Shown here: piece by piece, positions 7,430 through 15,124 of the stretch | Layout: each line of letters starts with the position of its first letter | Position numbering within the stretch: the stretch's first letter is position 1 | DNA from: an uncultured Lachnospiraceae bacterium | GTDB lineage: Bacteria > Bacillota > Clostridia > Lachnospirales > Lachnospiraceae | Length of the DNA: 33,839 bases | Assembly: GCA_910585555.1 (NCBI GenBank) | Contig: CAJUFU010000008.1 | Span: 296-34,134 of the forward strand | Reading direction: 5' to 3' | Notes under the pieces: generated by a model | Databases searched by the model: none | What the model was told of the DNA's origin: nothing | Seen by the model: only the letters and a program-made list of their open reading frames with translations | Translations under genes and position numbers: made by a program

Positions 7430-9046
7430 CTATTTGACAAGGTCCATCGGGTCAATGAGGCATTCCAGCAAGACGGACTCGTCATGTTCCAAAAACGCTT
7501 TTATGGTATCCTGCGCGCCCTCCATCGTACACTGCCGCATAAATTTCATGTCATATGCCGCCGAGAGTTTCTCCAGATCGGGGCTACCGGATAAGTCAAC
7601 CACAGAATAGTTATCTTTATATGTGTAATGCTGATATTCCCGCACCATGCCAAGATAATTGTTTTTCAGGACAATAATCTTGACCGGTACATGAAACTGC
7701 CGCATGGTAGCCAGCTCCATCATGGACATCTGGAAAGAACCGTCACCGCAGACTGCAACTACCTGGCGCTTCTTATCAGCCAGTTTGGCCCCCATGGCCG
7801 CTGGAATGGAATATCCCATGGTTCCCATGCCGCCCGTGGTCAAGAACCGTCCGTTTTTGACGATGTGATAACCGCAGGACCAAATCTGATTCTGCCCCAC
7901 ATCCGCCACATAAACCGCATCTTCCTCCATGGCATCGGAGAGCATGGTAATAAAAGCCGCCGGGTCCACATAATCCGGATTGGGTCTGCGGATTGGACGC
8001 ATATTGTCACGGTAACCGTTTAATACCTGAATCCATTCACTGTGCTCGCAGGTAAAGTCTTCTTTCTGGATATCCTCGAAGATATGTTTTGCATCACCCA
8101 CAAGAGGGATAGCAGGTCCCACATTCTTGCCGATTTCTGCCGGGTCCACATCTATATGTATTAACACCTTGTTCTCCGTAATCAGATCAGGCTGATTTAC
8201 CGCCCTGTCCGCCACTCTGGCCCCCACCATGAGCAGAAGGTCTGATTCATTCATCGCTCTGTTGGCACAGGGCTTGCCGTTATTGCCAACCATGCCGTAG
8301 TACATGGGATGTCTTGTAGGCATAGCGCCGATGCCCATCATGGTAGATACCACGGGAATCTGATATTTTTCCGCGAAGTTTCGAAGTTCCCCTTCCGCCT
8401 GGCTTAACAGGACACCGCCGCCGGCACAGATAATAGGACGTTTGGCTTTTTCCAACTCTTTGATGACTTTCTTAATCTGCGCCATATTGCCCTTTACCGT
8501 GGGTTTGTAGGTTCTCATATTGACTTCTTCGGGATATTTGAACTTACTGACCGGGCTGTTTTGGATATCGATGGGGATATCAATCAGCACAGGACCTTTT
8601 CGGCCTGTGTTTGCCAGATGAAATGCCTCTTTAAATACCCGCGGGATATCCGCCGCATCTTTGATCAGATAACTGTACTTCACAAAAGACTCCACCGCAC
8701 CGGTGATATCTGCTTCCTGAAAGACATCAGAACCTAAAAGTTCACTGTTTACCTGGCCTGTGATGCAAACCAGTGGAATACTGTCCGCAAAAGCGGTAGC
8801 CACACCCGTAATCAGATTGGTAGCGCCTGGACCGGAGGTGACAGCGCATACCCCTACACGGCCGGAGACTCTGGCAAGACCGCTGGCGGCATGTGCCGCG
8901 TTCTGCTCCGTGCGGATTAAGATGGTCTTAATATGGGAATCTAAAATACTATTGTAGAAGGGGCATATAGCCACGCCGGGATAACCAAACACATACTCAA
9001 CGCCCTCTGCCTCCAAACATTTTACAACTGCATCTGCACCTATCAT
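7430..9046 (-). CDS. ilvB: Acetolactate synthase catalytic (large) subunit
   Basis: Thiamine-diphosphate enzyme condensing pyruvate with pyruvate or 2-ketobutyrate, the first step of branched-chain amino acid synthesis. It has 538 residues. The N-terminal Pyr domain carries the cofactor-activating E47 in RTEQNAAHAASG. The central FAD-binding domain and C-terminal PP domain follow, the latter with the ThDP/Mg motif from GDGSFQMS to KNNYLGM (about 421-455). FAD retention and adjacency to small-subunit genes argue for the anabolic enzyme rather than catabolic AlsS. The AAGGAG site lies 12 bases before the ATG, and only 20 bases separate it from metH. No T-box or leader peptide precedes it. Confidence 0.95.
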   Translation of the reverse strand: MIGADAVVKCLEAEGVEYVFGYPGVAICPFYNSILDSHIKTILIRTEQNAAHAASGLARVSGRVGVCAVTSGPGATNLITGVATAFADSIPLVCITGQVNSELLGSDVFQEADITGAVESFVKYSYLIKDAADIPRVFKEAFHLANTGRKGPVLIDIPIDIQNSPVSKFKYPEEVNMRTYKPTVKGNMAQIKKVIKELEKAKRPIICAGGGVLLSQAEGELRNFAEKYQIPVVSTMMGIGAMPTRHPMYYGMVGNNGKPCANRAMNESDLLLMVGARVADRAVNQPDLITENKVLIHIDVDPAEIGKNVGPAIPLVGDAKHIFEDIQKEDFTCEHSEWIQVLNGYRDNMRPIRRPNPDYVDPAAFITMLSDAMEEDAVYVADVGQNQIWSCGYHIVKNGRFLTTGGMGTMGYSIPAAMGAKLADKKRQVVAVCGDGSFQMSMMELATMRQFHVPVKIIVLKNNYLGMVREYQHYTYKDNYSVVDLSGSPDLEKLSAAYDMKFMRQCTMEGAQDTIKAFLEHDESVLLECLIDPMDLVK

Positions 9047-9066
9047 ACTTTACTTATGCTCCTTTT

Positions 9067-11526
9067 CTACTCTTCTATTTGTAAAATCCTTTTGGTCAGT
9101 TTCACCGCGTCGGCGGCATCTTTGGAATAACCGTCAGCGCCAATCTCATCCGCATATTCCTGTGTGGTCACGGCGCCGCCGATAATGATCTTAGCCTGTA
9201 CCTTCTGCGCTTTTGCGTAATTGATTACATGCCGCATCTGCTGCATGGTGGTGGTCATCAGCGCTGAGAGTGCGATTACTTGCGCATGATGTTCCTTTGC
9301 GGCTTCGATGATCTTTTCCTTGGGGACATCTTTTCCCAAATCGATCACCTGAAACCCGTAATTTTTTAACATCAGTGCTACCAGGTTCTTTCCAATATCA
9401 TGGATATCGCCCTCCACTGTGGCTATCACTACCGTGGGCATGTCAGCCGCTGTATCCGCCTGTAGAAGAATGGGTTCCATATACTCAATAGAAGCCTTCA
9501 TGGCCTCTGCGCTGGCAATCAGCTGGGGAAGAAAATATTTGCCCTTATCAAAAAGATCGCCCACTTCGTTGATGGCAGGAAGCAGTACCTGGTCCAATAA
9601 GGCTTTCGCCTCATGTTCCTGATGAAGCGCTTCTTTGGTATCCTCCACGATGACACCCTTATTTCCTTTTAGTACATCGGTATAAAGTTTGTCTGTTATG
9701 GTTAATACCGCAGGCTCATTTACCTGTGGCTTGAGGCGTATTCCGGTCTGCTGTGCGGCCGTCTCTCCTAATGCCTCCCGCTTTTCTTTCAGCGCATCCA
9801 TCAGCTTTATATAGCGGATATCGGCCCCTTCTTTGTGCAAAAGCAGGTCTGAGGCAAAGGCGCAGCTGACTAGCAGTTCCTGGGAGGGATTGGCAATGGC
9901 CATGGTCAGTCCCGCCTGAATGGCCATGGTCAGAAAACTGGCGTTTATAAAACTCCGCTCCGGCAGACCAAAGGAGATATTGGATAGGCCGCAGATAGTG
10001 GCAAGCCCCTGTTCTTTACAGTAGCGTATCGTCTCCAAAGTATCTGTCGCTGCCGTTTTATTGGCGCCCACCGTGGCTACCAGACCGTCCACAATGATAT
10101 CTTCTCTGGTAAGCCCTAAGGCAAATGCCTTTTCTTTTATCTTTTCAATAATATGAATCTTTTCCGTGATATCCTTTGGCAGGCCCTCATCCGATAAGGG
10201 GAGAAGGATAAACATAGCCCCGTACTTTTTAGCCAAGGGAAGCAGGGCATCCACCTTGGTCTTCTCATAGGAAATGGAATTGATCAGCGCCCGGCCCGGA
10301 TATCTGCGCAGAGCCGCCTCCAGCACATCCACGTGGCTTGAATCAAGAGAAAGAGGCAGGTTCGTGATGCCGCCGATGGTTTCTATGGCTTTTAGCATCA
10401 TCGCCTTTTCATCGATACCGCTCATGCCCATATTGACGTCTAAGATGCCGGCACCGCAGGCCTCCTGCTCTTCTGCAAAGGCCGATACCATCTCCATAGA
10501 CCCTTCCCTAAGCTGGGCCTGTAGTTTTTTCTTACCCGTGGGATTGATGCGTTCCCCCACGATAATAAAGTTGTCTGTCAGGTCAAAGGAAATTGTCTGC
10601 CGTTCACTGGTAAGAAACCGTCTGCCGGATTTCTTCCGGTGCAGAACGGGCATATCTTTCACCTGCCGCCTGGCTTCTTCAATATACGCCGGTGTGGTGC
10701 CGCAGCATCCGCCGATGATGGAAGCCCCAGCCGCCACAATATCCTTCATGCAGGCGCCGAAGGTCTGGGCGTCCATATCATAAACGGTGTTGCCTTCTGT
10801 GTCCAGATAGGGCAGACCGGCATTTGGTTTGGCAATAATCGGTATGGTGGTTACCTCCGCCATACGGCGCACCACTTCCACCATCTTGTCCGGTCCTGTG
10901 GAACAGTTGACACCCACAGCCGCCACGCCAAGACTTTCCAGTACAACAGCCGCCGTCACCGCATCGGTTCCAAACAAGGTCCGGCCGTCTGACTCAAAAG
11001 TAAGAGTGGCCATCACCGCTAAGTCACAGACCTCTTTGGCTGCAATCACTGCCGCCCTGGTCTCCTGTAAACTCATCATGGTCTCCACCACCAGAAGGTC
11101 TACACCGGCTTCCGACAGATAACCGATCTGTTCTTTGTACACATCAACCAATTCTTCAAAATCCAGCTTTCCCATAGGGGCTAACTGCTCACCCGTCATG
11201 GTGATATCTCCGGCCACATAAGCCTGCCCGTCTGCAGCCTCCTTAGAGAGAGCCACCAGATCCTGGTTGATCTGTCTGATCTGGTCTTCTATACCGTATT
11301 CCTTTAATTTAATCCGGTTCGCCGTAAAGGTCGGTGCATAGATGATATTACTGCCTGCGCATATAAATTCTTTCTGTAAGGAAATGAGTGTTTCCTTATG
11401 TTCCAAAATCCACTGCTCCGGGCACACCCCTGTGGGCATACCTCTTTTCTGCAGATTAGAACCGGTGGCCCCGTCCAAAAAAACAGGGGTATCCTGTATC
11501 AATTGATAAAATGCTTCCTTATCCAT
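9067..11526 (-). CDS. metH: Cobalamin-dependent methionine synthase lacking the reactivation domain
   Basis: Transfers a methyl group from methyl-THF through cobalamin to homocysteine. From the ATG at 11526 it has 819 residues against about 1200 for full-length MetH. The homocysteine domain (1-290) has zinc ligands C208 and C274-C275 (GGCCGT). The pterin domain (about 315-570) includes GERINPTGKK and LDVNMG. The cobalamin cap spans about 610-690, and the B12 domain (696-819) has the D707-x-H709-x-x-G712 signature. The SAM-binding activation domain is absent, so a separate activator would be needed. The upstream frame begins with TTG at 11538, but GGAG at 11533-11536 sits 6 bases before 11526, favouring that start. 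It is placed between a lipoprotein gene and ilvB. Confidence 0.94.
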   Translation of the reverse strand: MDKEAFYQLIQDTPVFLDGATGSNLQKRGMPTGVCPEQWILEHKETLISLQKEFICAGSNIIYAPTFTANRIKLKEYGIEDQIRQINQDLVALSKEAADGQAYVAGDITMTGEQLAPMGKLDFEELVDVYKEQIGYLSEAGVDLLVVETMMSLQETRAAVIAAKEVCDLAVMATLTFESDGRTLFGTDAVTAAVVLESLGVAAVGVNCSTGPDKMVEVVRRMAEVTTIPIIAKPNAGLPYLDTEGNTVYDMDAQTFGACMKDIVAAGASIIGGCCGTTPAYIEEARRQVKDMPVLHRKKSGRRFLTSERQTISFDLTDNFIIVGERINPTGKKKLQAQLREGSMEMVSAFAEEQEACGAGILDVNMGMSGIDEKAMMLKAIETIGGITNLPLSLDSSHVDVLEAALRRYPGRALINSISYEKTKVDALLPLAKKYGAMFILLPLSDEGLPKDITEKIHIIEKIKEKAFALGLTREDIIVDGLVATVGANKTAATDTLETIRYCKEQGLATICGLSNISFGLPERSFINASFLTMAIQAGLTMAIANPSQELLVSCAFASDLLLHKEGADIRYIKLMDALKEKREALGETAAQQTGIRLKPQVNEPAVLTITDKLYTDVLKGNKGVIVEDTKEALHQEHEAKALLDQVLLPAINEVGDLFDKGKYFLPQLIASAEAMKASIEYMEPILLQADTAADMPTVVIATVEGDIHDIGKNLVALMLKNYGFQVIDLGKDVPKEKIIEAAKEHHAQVIALSALMTTTMQQMRHVINYAKAQKVQAKIIIGGAVTTQEYADEIGADGYSKDAADAVKLTKRILQIEE

Positions 11527-11544
11527 ATTCATCTCCAATCAATG

Positions 11545-12168
11545 CTATTCAGCCTCCTCGGCGGGTTCCTCATAAAAGACGGTATCATCGGTATCAAAAT
11601 CATCTTCCGGCGCTTCTTCGTCTGAAGTTTCTTCCCCGGAAGGTTCTTCTGTATCCTCTCCGTCTTCTGTCTTATTCAAGAATCCGCCGCCAAAGATACC
11701 TTCTTCCTCGGTGTAAGTGACCCCTTCTCCCTCCGGTATCTCTCCGTGCAGAATGGTAATAATATACTGGATACGGACATTGACTCTTTCATAATATTCC
11801 AGTGCCGCCTGTCCTAACGCTTCGTCGTAGGTATCGCCCTCGTATGCCTCATGAAAAAGCGCCACCGCCTCCTTCATATTTTCGTCCGCTTCATCTGCCA
11901 GACTCTCCGCCGCCGAGAACTGTTCGGGTACTTCCAGTTCTGCCATCCAGGTAATCTCATTTTGCAGCCCGTCCAGATAAGCGAGAAGCTGCGGCACCGC
12001 ATCCTGGGAAGTCGGATCAATGGCATTCATATTTTCATGATAGGAAGCCGCCGTTTCAAAAAAACGATTCATATCTTCCTGATAAGTGGTCAGTGCCTCG
12101 TCCTTACCACATGCCGTCAGCAAAAATCCACAGATAATGACAGCGGCTGCTATTTTAAATCTTTTCAA
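11545..12168 (-). CDS. Putative lipoprotein with acidic C-terminal tail
   Basis: Function not recognised. The 207-residue protein has a lipoprotein signal peptide: basic MKRFK, a hydrophobic core, and a lipobox LTAC with C20 as the lipidated residue. The mature part is mostly helical (30-140). The tail from about residue 155 is very rich in Glu, Asp, Thr and Pro. The start codon is TTG at 12166-12168, preceded by GGAGGGGA. A TTGACG-17-TACTAT promoter lies 64-92 bases upstream, so this is probably the first gene of the metH-ilv operon; metH begins 18 bases after its stop. Its surface location does not explain its link to methionine and branched-chain synthesis. Confidence 0.8.
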   Translation of the reverse strand: MKRFKIAAAVIICGFLLTACGKDEALTTYQEDMNRFFETAASYHENMNAIDPTSQDAVPQLLAYLDGLQNEITWMAELEVPEQFSAAESLADEADENMKEAVALFHEAYEGDTYDEALGQAALEYYERVNVRIQYIITILHGEIPEGEGVTYTEEEGIFGGGFLNKTEDGEDTEEPSGEETSDEEAPEDDFDTDDTVFYEEPAEEAE

Positions 12169-12231
12169 AGTCTTCCCCTCCAGACAGGCTTTATCTATTG
12201 TACTACTGCCTATTATATTCCCTATTTAAAC

Positions 12232-12260
12232 ATAGTACTGATTTCCCGCCCTTTCGTCAA
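12232..12260 (-). promoter_or_regulatory. Candidate sigma-A promoter of the lipoprotein-metH-ilv operon
   Basis: Minus strand TTGACG (12255-12260), 17-base spacer, TACTAT (12232-12237). A second TATAAT lies nearer the gene but lacks a -35. The leader would be only about 55-60 bases, too short for a SAM riboswitch, cobalamin riboswitch or T-box. Confidence 0.5.
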
Positions 12261-12345
12261 CCTATTTTTGCTTCCAGCTGAGAAATACAACGTCTGTCTG
12301 TCCCATCTTTCCTCTCGGTTCCTGCCCTTACCTAAATTCTGTAAA

Positions 12346-12383
12346 ACAAAAAGGCGGGGTTCGTTTTCACGAATTTCCCACCC
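12346..12383 (-). terminator. Rho-independent terminator after the HMA-domain gene
   Basis: On the minus strand an imperfect GC-rich stem (GGTGGGAAATTCGT pairing with ACGAACCCCGCC around GAAA) is followed by TTTTTGTTTTA. It ends the ArsR-HMA transcript and separates it from the lipoprotein-metH-ilv operon. Confidence 0.75.
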
Positions 12384-12429
12384 TTGCAATCAGTAGACTA
12401 TTTCCCAGCAGGCTGTCATAAGAAACGCC

Positions 12430-12648
12430 TCAAAATGCGATTTCGCAGTCCGGCTCCACTTTTCGACATGCCTTCAACACCTGCTTCATGACTGTTTTCT
12501 CATCAGCGCCATTGTCAAACTCCACTTTCATCTTCTGCGTCATAAAACTTACAGTGGCATCTGCCACACCTTCCGTTTTCTTGGCGGCTTCCTGCATTTT
12601 CTCAGCGCAATTTGCACAATCCACTTCAATCTTATAAGTTTTCCCCAT
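12430..12648 (-). CDS. Heavy-metal-associated (HMA/CopZ-like) domain protein
   Basis: A 72-residue single HMA ferredoxin-like domain. The metal-binding loop is D-C-A-N-C-A-E-K (CxxC at residues 11 and 14), followed by the usual GVADATVSF and KMKVEF strands. C61 and C68 near the C-terminus are extra. Such proteins carry Cu(I) or related soft metals to P-type ATPases or act as metal buffers. The gene follows an ArsR-type regulator by 31 bases and is closed by a terminator, so no ATPase is co-transcribed here. It may be a free metallochaperone or a remnant of an efflux operon. The metal cannot be assigned from sequence. Confidence 0.88.
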   Translation of the reverse strand: MGKTYKIEVDCANCAEKMQEAAKKTEGVADATVSFMTQKMKVEFDNGADEKTVMKQVLKACRKVEPDCEIAF

Positions 12649-12679
12649 GAGTTCTCCCTCTCCCTCCTGCTTTTACCGT

Positions 12680-13024
12680 TTACTCTTCCACATGTTCCAT
12701 GCCCATACTGAGGATTGACCTGACATGTTCATCGTCCAGAGAATAGAAAACGGATTTTCCCTCCCTGCGGAATTTCACCAGCTTGGAAGATTTCAGAATC
12801 CGCAGCTGATGGCTGACGGAGGACTGACTTAAACTCAGCAGCCTGGCAATATCATTTACACACAGCTCCGTATCGAACATGGCATACAGTATCTTAATCC
12901 GGGTGGAATCCCCGAATACTTTAAAAAGTTCTGCCAGATCGTATAAGACTTCATCCGCAGGCTGTCGGTCCAATATCGTTTTTACCAATTCTTCATGGGT
13001 CTCCAAATACTCTTTCTCTTCCAT
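12680..13024 (-). CDS. ArsR/SmtB-family metal-responsive repressor
   Basis: Winged-helix repressor of 114 residues from the ATG at 13024. The recognition region reads VNDIARLLSLSQSSVSHQLRILK, followed by the beta wing (VKFRREGKSVFYSL). The alpha-3 metal motif is E-L-C-V-N-D, with one Cys where CadC/ArsR proteins often have two, so metal selectivity is uncertain; the C-terminal helix has His residues (EHV, MEHVEE) that may contribute. An in-frame ATG at 13054 would add 10 residues, but it lies only about 10 bases past the predicted transcription start and has no ribosome site, while AAGGA precedes 13024. It is probably autoregulated through the dyad at 13053-13072. Confidence 0.88.
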   Translation of the reverse strand: MEEKEYLETHEELVKTILDRQPADEVLYDLAELFKVFGDSTRIKILYAMFDTELCVNDIARLLSLSQSSVSHQLRILKSSKLVKFRREGKSVFYSLDDEHVRSILSMGMEHVEE

Positions 13025-13052
13025 CTCAGATAAATCCTTCGCACGTTTCAAC

Positions 13053-13072
13053 ATATGTTTATTTGTTCATAT
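13053..13072. promoter_or_regulatory. Candidate ArsR/SmtB operator
   Basis: Imperfect dyad, minus strand ATATGAACAAATAAACATAT, of the AT-rich type bound by ArsR/SmtB repressors. It starts at the edge of the -10 box and covers the likely transcription start, a position suited to repression. Confidence 0.5.
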
Positions 13073-13099
13073 TATAATATCATATTTTCTATGTGTCAA
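13071..13099 (-). promoter_or_regulatory. Consensus sigma-A promoter of the arsR-HMA operon
   Basis: Perfect TTGACA (13094-13099), 17-base spacer, perfect TATAAT (13071-13076) on the minus strand. This is the strongest promoter match in the window. Confidence 0.85.
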
Positions 13100-13144
13100 C
13101 CTATATTTTTATTCTTATCTTATAAGGCGGATTTCCATGCAGTC

Positions 13145-13177
13145 AGAGAGGAAGCTTCACAGACAGGCTTCCTCTCT
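13145..13177 (-). terminator. Hairpin after the chemoreceptor gene
   Basis: A perfect 11-bp stem (AGAGAGGAAGC with GCTTCCTCTCT) and 11-base loop, 23 bases past the chemoreceptor stop. It lacks a good T-run on either side, so it may be a weak terminator or mRNA end stabiliser. Confidence 0.5.
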
Positions 13178-13200
13178 AACTTTGTCTCATATATTAAGTT

Positions 13201-14916
13201 TTAAAATGTAAAGAAACCAACTTCCTCTTCCAGGCTCTCCGCCATCTGCTTTAGTTCCTTGGCGGCTTCTGCAAGAAGATTGATTGTGGCGTTCAGTTCC
13301 TGCATGGAAGCTGTCGTCTCTTCTGTGGAGGCGGCATTTTCCTGGGATACCGCAGACAGGCTCTGAATCACGTCCACGACTTTGCCCCTCTCGGCATCGC
13401 ATTCTCCGGCCTGCTCATAAATCAAACGGGATTCTTTCATGGAGCTCTCAATGCCGTTACTCACTTCACTAAACTTCTCTTTGGTTTGTTCCAGTTTCTT
13501 TTGCTGCTGCGCAACAATCTCGTTCACCTCATTCATGATCTTGATGGAAGTCTCCGAGTCTAAGGTCAGCTGATGGATAATTCCTTCAATGGTCTTGGTG
13601 GATTGTGCGGAATCCTCAGACAGTTTGGAAATCTGGGTTGCTACTACTGCGAAACCGCGTCCTGCATCTCCGGCCCTGGCAGCTTCGATACTTGCATTTA
13701 AGGCAAGCAGGCTGGTCTCACTGGCTATGGAGGCAATCAGATCGACTGCATCCTGAATCCTGTTGACAGATTCGTTGGTTGTATGTACCGACTCTTCGAT
13801 TTTCTTGATGGCATCGGTGGTCTTATCGTTGGACTCACTCAGCTCATGGATGATTCTGGAAGACTCTGTATCCGCCCGATGCATCTGGTCGGAAAGGTTA
13901 TCCAGTTCCTGCACACTCTCCACAATCTTCTCAATCAACACACCCATACGATTGATTTGCAGGGTGGCAGATTCAATATCCTCTGCCATGGATACGGCCC
14001 CCTTGGAGATATCTTCCACCGCAGTACTAATCTCATCCGCTGTGGTGGAGGACTGGGCCGCCATGGTTTCCAAAGAGTCGCCCCGCAGCATCAGCGTGTC
14101 GGTATTTTGCTTGATACCGCCAAGAATTTCCTGCAGCTTATCGAGAAGTGCCTGCACTGCGCGCCCCATGACACCAAGTTCGTCTTTTCTCTTTAGCAGT
14201 CTCTCACTGACCTGCATGTGAAGATTTCCAGTTGATAGAGCGCTTATAATCTCCTCAGACTGCATGATCACCTTGGCCAATGCTCTGGCAATGCGGATAC
14301 ACACAATCTGTGCAACAAACAAAATAATAAAGGCAATCCCCAAAATCAGCATTGTACTCCTGTTGATTTCGGCGTTTGCCTCTGTAGCCGGCTGTCCGGC
14401 AAAAACCATGCCCACGCATTTTCCATTGCTGTTAAATGCAGGCATGTAAAAAGCATAGTACTGTTCTCCATTTACCACAACATCACTGGTGGAATAAGTC
14501 TTGCCGCCATTGATAACTGCAGAAATGATCTCATCGGATGCCTTAGTACCCAAAATACGCTGACCCGTAGATTTGTCCCGCAAAGAGGTAGCGCGCCTGG
14601 TATCTCCGAAAAAGAGCGTGACATCCGCACTGGAACCTTTCACAAAATTATCGATGACATCCTCATGCTCCGTAACACAGTAATCACCTTTGTACAAATC
14701 GTCACCTTCCAGGCGGTAATCGCCTGCATCAATCACTTCATAGGCCGCGTAAACACTCTGGCAAAGATTCTTCAATCCCTCCATTGTAGTATCCTTTACC
14801 ATGTTCCGCATCTTGCCAATGGCATAGAAGGTGATAACGAGCACCATGATGACCATCGGAATTGCGCACAGCATCACCAGCTGTGCCATAACACCCAATC
14901 TCTTTTTGTCTTTCAT
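13201..14916 (-). CDS. Methyl-accepting chemotaxis protein
   Basis: Transmembrane chemoreceptor of 571 residues that controls the CheA kinase. TM1 spans about 10-34; a single Cache-like periplasmic sensor domain (about 40-185) includes YYAFYMPAF and VGMVFAG, typical of its distal strands; TM2 is 188-210; HAMP about 208-260; and the signalling coiled coil about 280-565. The hairpin tip is intact (396-428, with LLALNASIEAARAGDAGRGFAVVA split around A407-R414). No CheR-tethering pentapeptide is seen at the C-terminus. GGGGAGG precedes the ATG. It is a single-gene unit with its own candidate promoter and hairpin. The ligand is unknown; similar Cache domains bind small organic acids or amines. Confidence 0.95.
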   Translation of the reverse strand: MKDKKRLGVMAQLVMLCAIPMVIMVLVITFYAIGKMRNMVKDTTMEGLKNLCQSVYAAYEVIDAGDYRLEGDDLYKGDYCVTEHEDVIDNFVKGSSADVTLFFGDTRRATSLRDKSTGQRILGTKASDEIISAVINGGKTYSTSDVVVNGEQYYAFYMPAFNSNGKCVGMVFAGQPATEANAEINRSTMLILGIAFIILFVAQIVCIRIARALAKVIMQSEEIISALSTGNLHMQVSERLLKRKDELGVMGRAVQALLDKLQEILGGIKQNTDTLMLRGDSLETMAAQSSTTADEISTAVEDISKGAVSMAEDIESATLQINRMGVLIEKIVESVQELDNLSDQMHRADTESSRIIHELSESNDKTTDAIKKIEESVHTTNESVNRIQDAVDLIASIASETSLLALNASIEAARAGDAGRGFAVVATQISKLSEDSAQSTKTIEGIIHQLTLDSETSIKIMNEVNEIVAQQQKKLEQTKEKFSEVSNGIESSMKESRLIYEQAGECDAERGKVVDVIQSLSAVSQENAASTEETTASMQELNATINLLAEAAKELKQMAESLEEEVGFFTF

Positions 14917-14945
14917 CCTTTCCTCCCCTGTTTCCTTAGTTTAGT

Positions 14946-14976
14946 ATTATAGTGTTCCTATTACCTAACCGTGCAA
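14946..14976 (-). promoter_or_regulatory. Candidate promoter of the chemoreceptor gene
   Basis: Minus strand TTGCAC (14971-14976), 19-base spacer, TATAAT (14946-14951), about 30 bases before the ATG. The spacer is longer than ideal. Confidence 0.4.
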
Positions 14977-15066
14977 AGGAGATTCCCCTTCCCCCTGTAT
15001 AAATACACGCTTTATTATATCACATTCTATCCCTTGGAAAAAGCAGTCTTTGTTTGTAGCACAATA

Positions 15067-15107
15067 AAAACATCACTAAAAAACAAGCGCTTTTTTAGTG
15101 ATGTTTT
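15067..15107 (-). terminator. Strong terminator after proA
   Basis: Perfect 17-bp stem (15067-15083 with 15091-15107) around a 7-base loop; the distal arm ends in TTTT and is followed by TATTG on the minus strand. It lies 17 bases past the proA stop and closes the long yqfC-to-proA run. Confidence 0.8.
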
Positions 15108-15124
15108 ACCAGATAAATCTACTA

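Noticed and set aside
10274..10783. Plus-strand open frame of 169 codons
   Set aside because: Lies wholly antisense to metH and is rich in Ser/Pro/Ala as expected from a complementary frame.
12169..12345. SAM or cobalamin riboswitch, or T-box, before the metH-ilv operon
   Set aside because: The likely leader is only about 55-60 bases and shows no conserved core of any of these elements; no T-box-like sequence precedes ilvB either.
13054..13055. ATG at 13054 as the ArsR-type start
   Set aside because: It lies about 10 bases from the predicted transcription start, inside the operator, and has no ribosome site; ATG at 13024 has AAGGA upstream.
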